A stretch of 33,390 nucleotides of DNA, taken from assembly GCA_964353255.1 (NCBI GenBank), contig CAYGVJ010000055.1, positions 1 through 33,390 on the forward strand. The letters are read 5' to 3'. The stretch comes from VFZS01 sp964353255. Its GTDB lineage: Bacteria; Acidobacteriota; Terriglobia; Bryobacterales; Bryobacteraceae. Below the pieces are notes generated by a model. The model searched no databases. It was not told where the DNA came from and worked only from the letters and a program-made list of their open reading frames with translations. This document shows, in pieces, positions 32,174 through 33,390 of this stretch. Position numbers and translations under genes: made by a program. How positions within the stretch are numbered: the stretch's first letter is position 1; each line of letters begins with the position of its first letter.

Positions 32174-33390
32174 CTATCCGGCTGGCACCGGCAGAGCCTC
32201 AATCCGCCGCAGCATCGCTCCGAAAAGCCGCCGCGTCAAGTGACGCTCCGCCAGCAACAGCCAGTAATACCGGGCGTGCTTGATCAGCCGCCCGCCCGTC
32301 TTCACCAATCGTTGTTGCAGGCTCGTGAGCGACCAGTTGCCGACGCGCAGCGGCAGCGCCAGCCGCCGCCACAGGTTCCCCAGGTTGTAGGCGATCAGGC
32401 TCGGCCACAGCCGCACCTCATTCGAGCGGAAGCGATGGCAGCTCAGCCGCGTCATCTTCACCGCTTGCTTGCCCTCCTTGATCCATTGCTCCGCCGCCCC
32501 CCGCTTGTTGTAGAACCGCACAACCGCCCGGCTGTCCGTGTCCAGGCTGGTCACGATGAACCCGACTCGCGGAAACAACTGCCCGGCGTGGAACTCCACC
32601 TTGGCCACCACCCGCCGGGCCTTCTTCCAACTCTCTGCCTGGTACAGGAAGCTCTTGTACCGGAACACCGGCTTGTGAGAGGGCCGGCCCACGGGCCGCG
32701 TCAGCAACTCCGCGATGTCTCGCTGCAGACAGTCATTGGCCGGGAGCCGGATCGCATACTTCACGCCCCACTCTTCCAGCGCCTCGTAGATCTCCGGCTT
32801 GGCGAAGACGGCATCGGCCCGGAACACCACCTCTTTGCCCTGCTTCTGCTGCCAGTCGATCTCCGGCAACAGCACTTCTTCCCAACCGTCGGCGCTATGC
32901 ACGTTGCCGGGCCGCAGCTTCCCCGCCAGGCAATCGCCCTCGCGGTTGAACAGCAGCAGCGGATGATAGCAGGTGGACTCGAAGTGACCGTTGTAGGCGC
33001 TCTGCTTCTGCTGGCCGTAGACCGGGATCTCGGTGGAATCCATGTCCAGCACGACTCGTTGCGGCGAGTCGATGGCTTCCACCTTGGCGATCAACTCCCG
33101 GTTGATCCGCGTCAGGCCGGCGAAGTTCTCCTCTGCGGCCAGCATCTCGGTCTCGAACGATTGCAGCCGGGAGGTCAGGGCGGCGCCATGCTCCCAGATC
33201 TTCTCCGAGCCGATCAGCCGGAAGGTGGGGTCCTGGGACAGCCGCTCGGCGTCGTTCACGTCTTCGTATCCAGCCAGGCGGCCGTAGACCGATTGCCGCA
33301 GCAGATCAGCCAGGGGCAACTGGGTGTTCTTACCGCGGCGCGGATCCGTCAGGTGCTGTCGGATCAGATCGCCGAAGCCCAGACGCTCGT
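32174..33390 (-). CDS. IS1380-family transposase, 5' end beyond the window
   Basis: A DDE transposase, open to the right edge, so the first residues are missing; about 405 residues are visible. The frame beyond 33319 continues to encode ERLGFGDLIRQHLTDPRRGK, as in the family, and then LADLLRQSVYGRLAGYEDVN and DAERLSQDPTFRLI. The catalytic Asp region is VVLDMDSTEIPVYGQQ; VVFRADAVFAKPEIYEALEE and YNKRGAAEQWIKEGK supply the second Asp and the Glu. The stop is TAG at 32174-32176. No frameshift is seen, so the element may be active. Confidence 0.93.
   Translation of the reverse strand, partial: ERLGFGDLIRQHLTDPRRGKNTQLPLADLLRQSVYGRLAGYEDVNDAERLSQDPTFRLIGSEKIWEHGAALTSRLQSFETEMLAAEENFAGLTRINRELIAKVEAIDSPQRVVLDMDSTEIPVYGQQKQSAYNGHFESTCYHPLLLFNREGDCLAGKLRPGNVHSADGWEEVLLPEIDWQQKQGKEVVFRADAVFAKPEIYEALEEWGVKYAIRLPANDCLQRDIAELLTRPVGRPSHKPVFRYKSFLYQAESWKKARRVVAKVEFHAGQLFPRVGFIVTSLDTDSRAVVRFYNKRGAAEQWIKEGKQAVKMTRLSCHRFRSNEVRLWPSLIAYNLGNLWRRLALPLRVGNWSLTSLQQRLVKTGGRLIKHARYYWLLLAERHLTRRLFGAMLRRIEALPVPAG
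32174..33390 (-). mobile_element. IS1380-family insertion sequence, partial
   Basis: Called from the transposase alone; the terminal repeats and target duplication cannot be placed. It marks the right end as an accessory segment next to uppS-cdsA. Confidence 0.75.

Noticed and set aside
31807..32202. Small open frames in the gap left of the transposase, on both strands
   Set aside because: No ribosome site fits and the residues look unlike a folded protein. They are more likely insertion-sequence end and leader DNA.
1..33390. CRISPR arrays, tRNA or rRNA genes
   Set aside because: Reading both strands I found no regular spaced repeats, no tRNA-like cloverleaf with CCA context and no rRNA-like stretch. 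I cannot run a covariance-model search, so small RNAs could be missed.

Overview
The window looks like chromosomal DNA from a high-GC, Gram-negative-type bacterium. An acidobacterium of the Solibacter/Bryobacter kind is my best guess, from the overall gene content: a PqaA-like hydrolase, a decayed DUF5916-type gene, a Uma2 protein, an IS1380-family transposase, and pepP-accB-accC next to polysaccharide genes. This is inference; no rRNA or other decisive marker is present. Genes are tightly packed, with many ATGA/GTGA stop-start overlaps.

Region 1 (1-12140). The 3' end of an unidentified gene is coupled to a small methyltransferase-like gene. A convergent ArnT/PMT-like glycosyltransferase follows. 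Then comes a long minus-strand run, read right to left: a MoxR-type AAA+ ATPase, a 614-residue partner protein of unknown function, a 181-residue protein, a quinone oxidoreductase, an M24 aminopeptidase P, AccB and AccC (biotin carboxyl carrier protein and biotin carboxylase of acetyl-CoA carboxylase), and a secreted GH36-like glycosidase. Within it the steps from the 181-residue gene through accB overlap by 4 bp, and the moxR/614-residue pair overlaps by 17 bp.

Region 2 (about 12150-16700), an accessory island. It has a decayed DUF5916-like C-terminal fragment with an in-frame stop; a two-gene plus-strand module (a small PD-(D/E)XK nuclease and a UvrD-like SF1 helicase whose N-terminus looks like a RelE-type domain); a diverged 36-codon fragment of a second moxR gene; and a VapBC toxin-antitoxin pair with a perfect inverted repeat at its promoter. 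The nuclease-helicase module, with no methyltransferase, is the best candidate here for an undescribed defence system.

Region 3 (16748-24893). A PqaA-like secreted hydrolase, an unusual ankyrin plus FSPDSRR-repeat protein, a short remnant of a second M20 peptidase, then minus-strand SDR, M20 dipeptidase and fumarase (fumC). A thiol peroxidase (tpx) diverges from fumC.

Region 4 (25043-31777). An HU/IHF-like protein, a site-2-type membrane protease, two glycosyltransferases, a prepilin peptidase, then uppS-cdsA (undecaprenyl diphosphate and CDP-diacylglycerol synthesis), mostly plus-strand and closely packed: an envelope-biogenesis block. After cdsA the dxr-rseP genes that often follow are absent; a Uma2-family protein, a DUF6232-like membrane protein on the minus strand, and an IS1380-family transposase cut by the right edge are found instead. 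I saw no tRNA, rRNA or CRISPR array.
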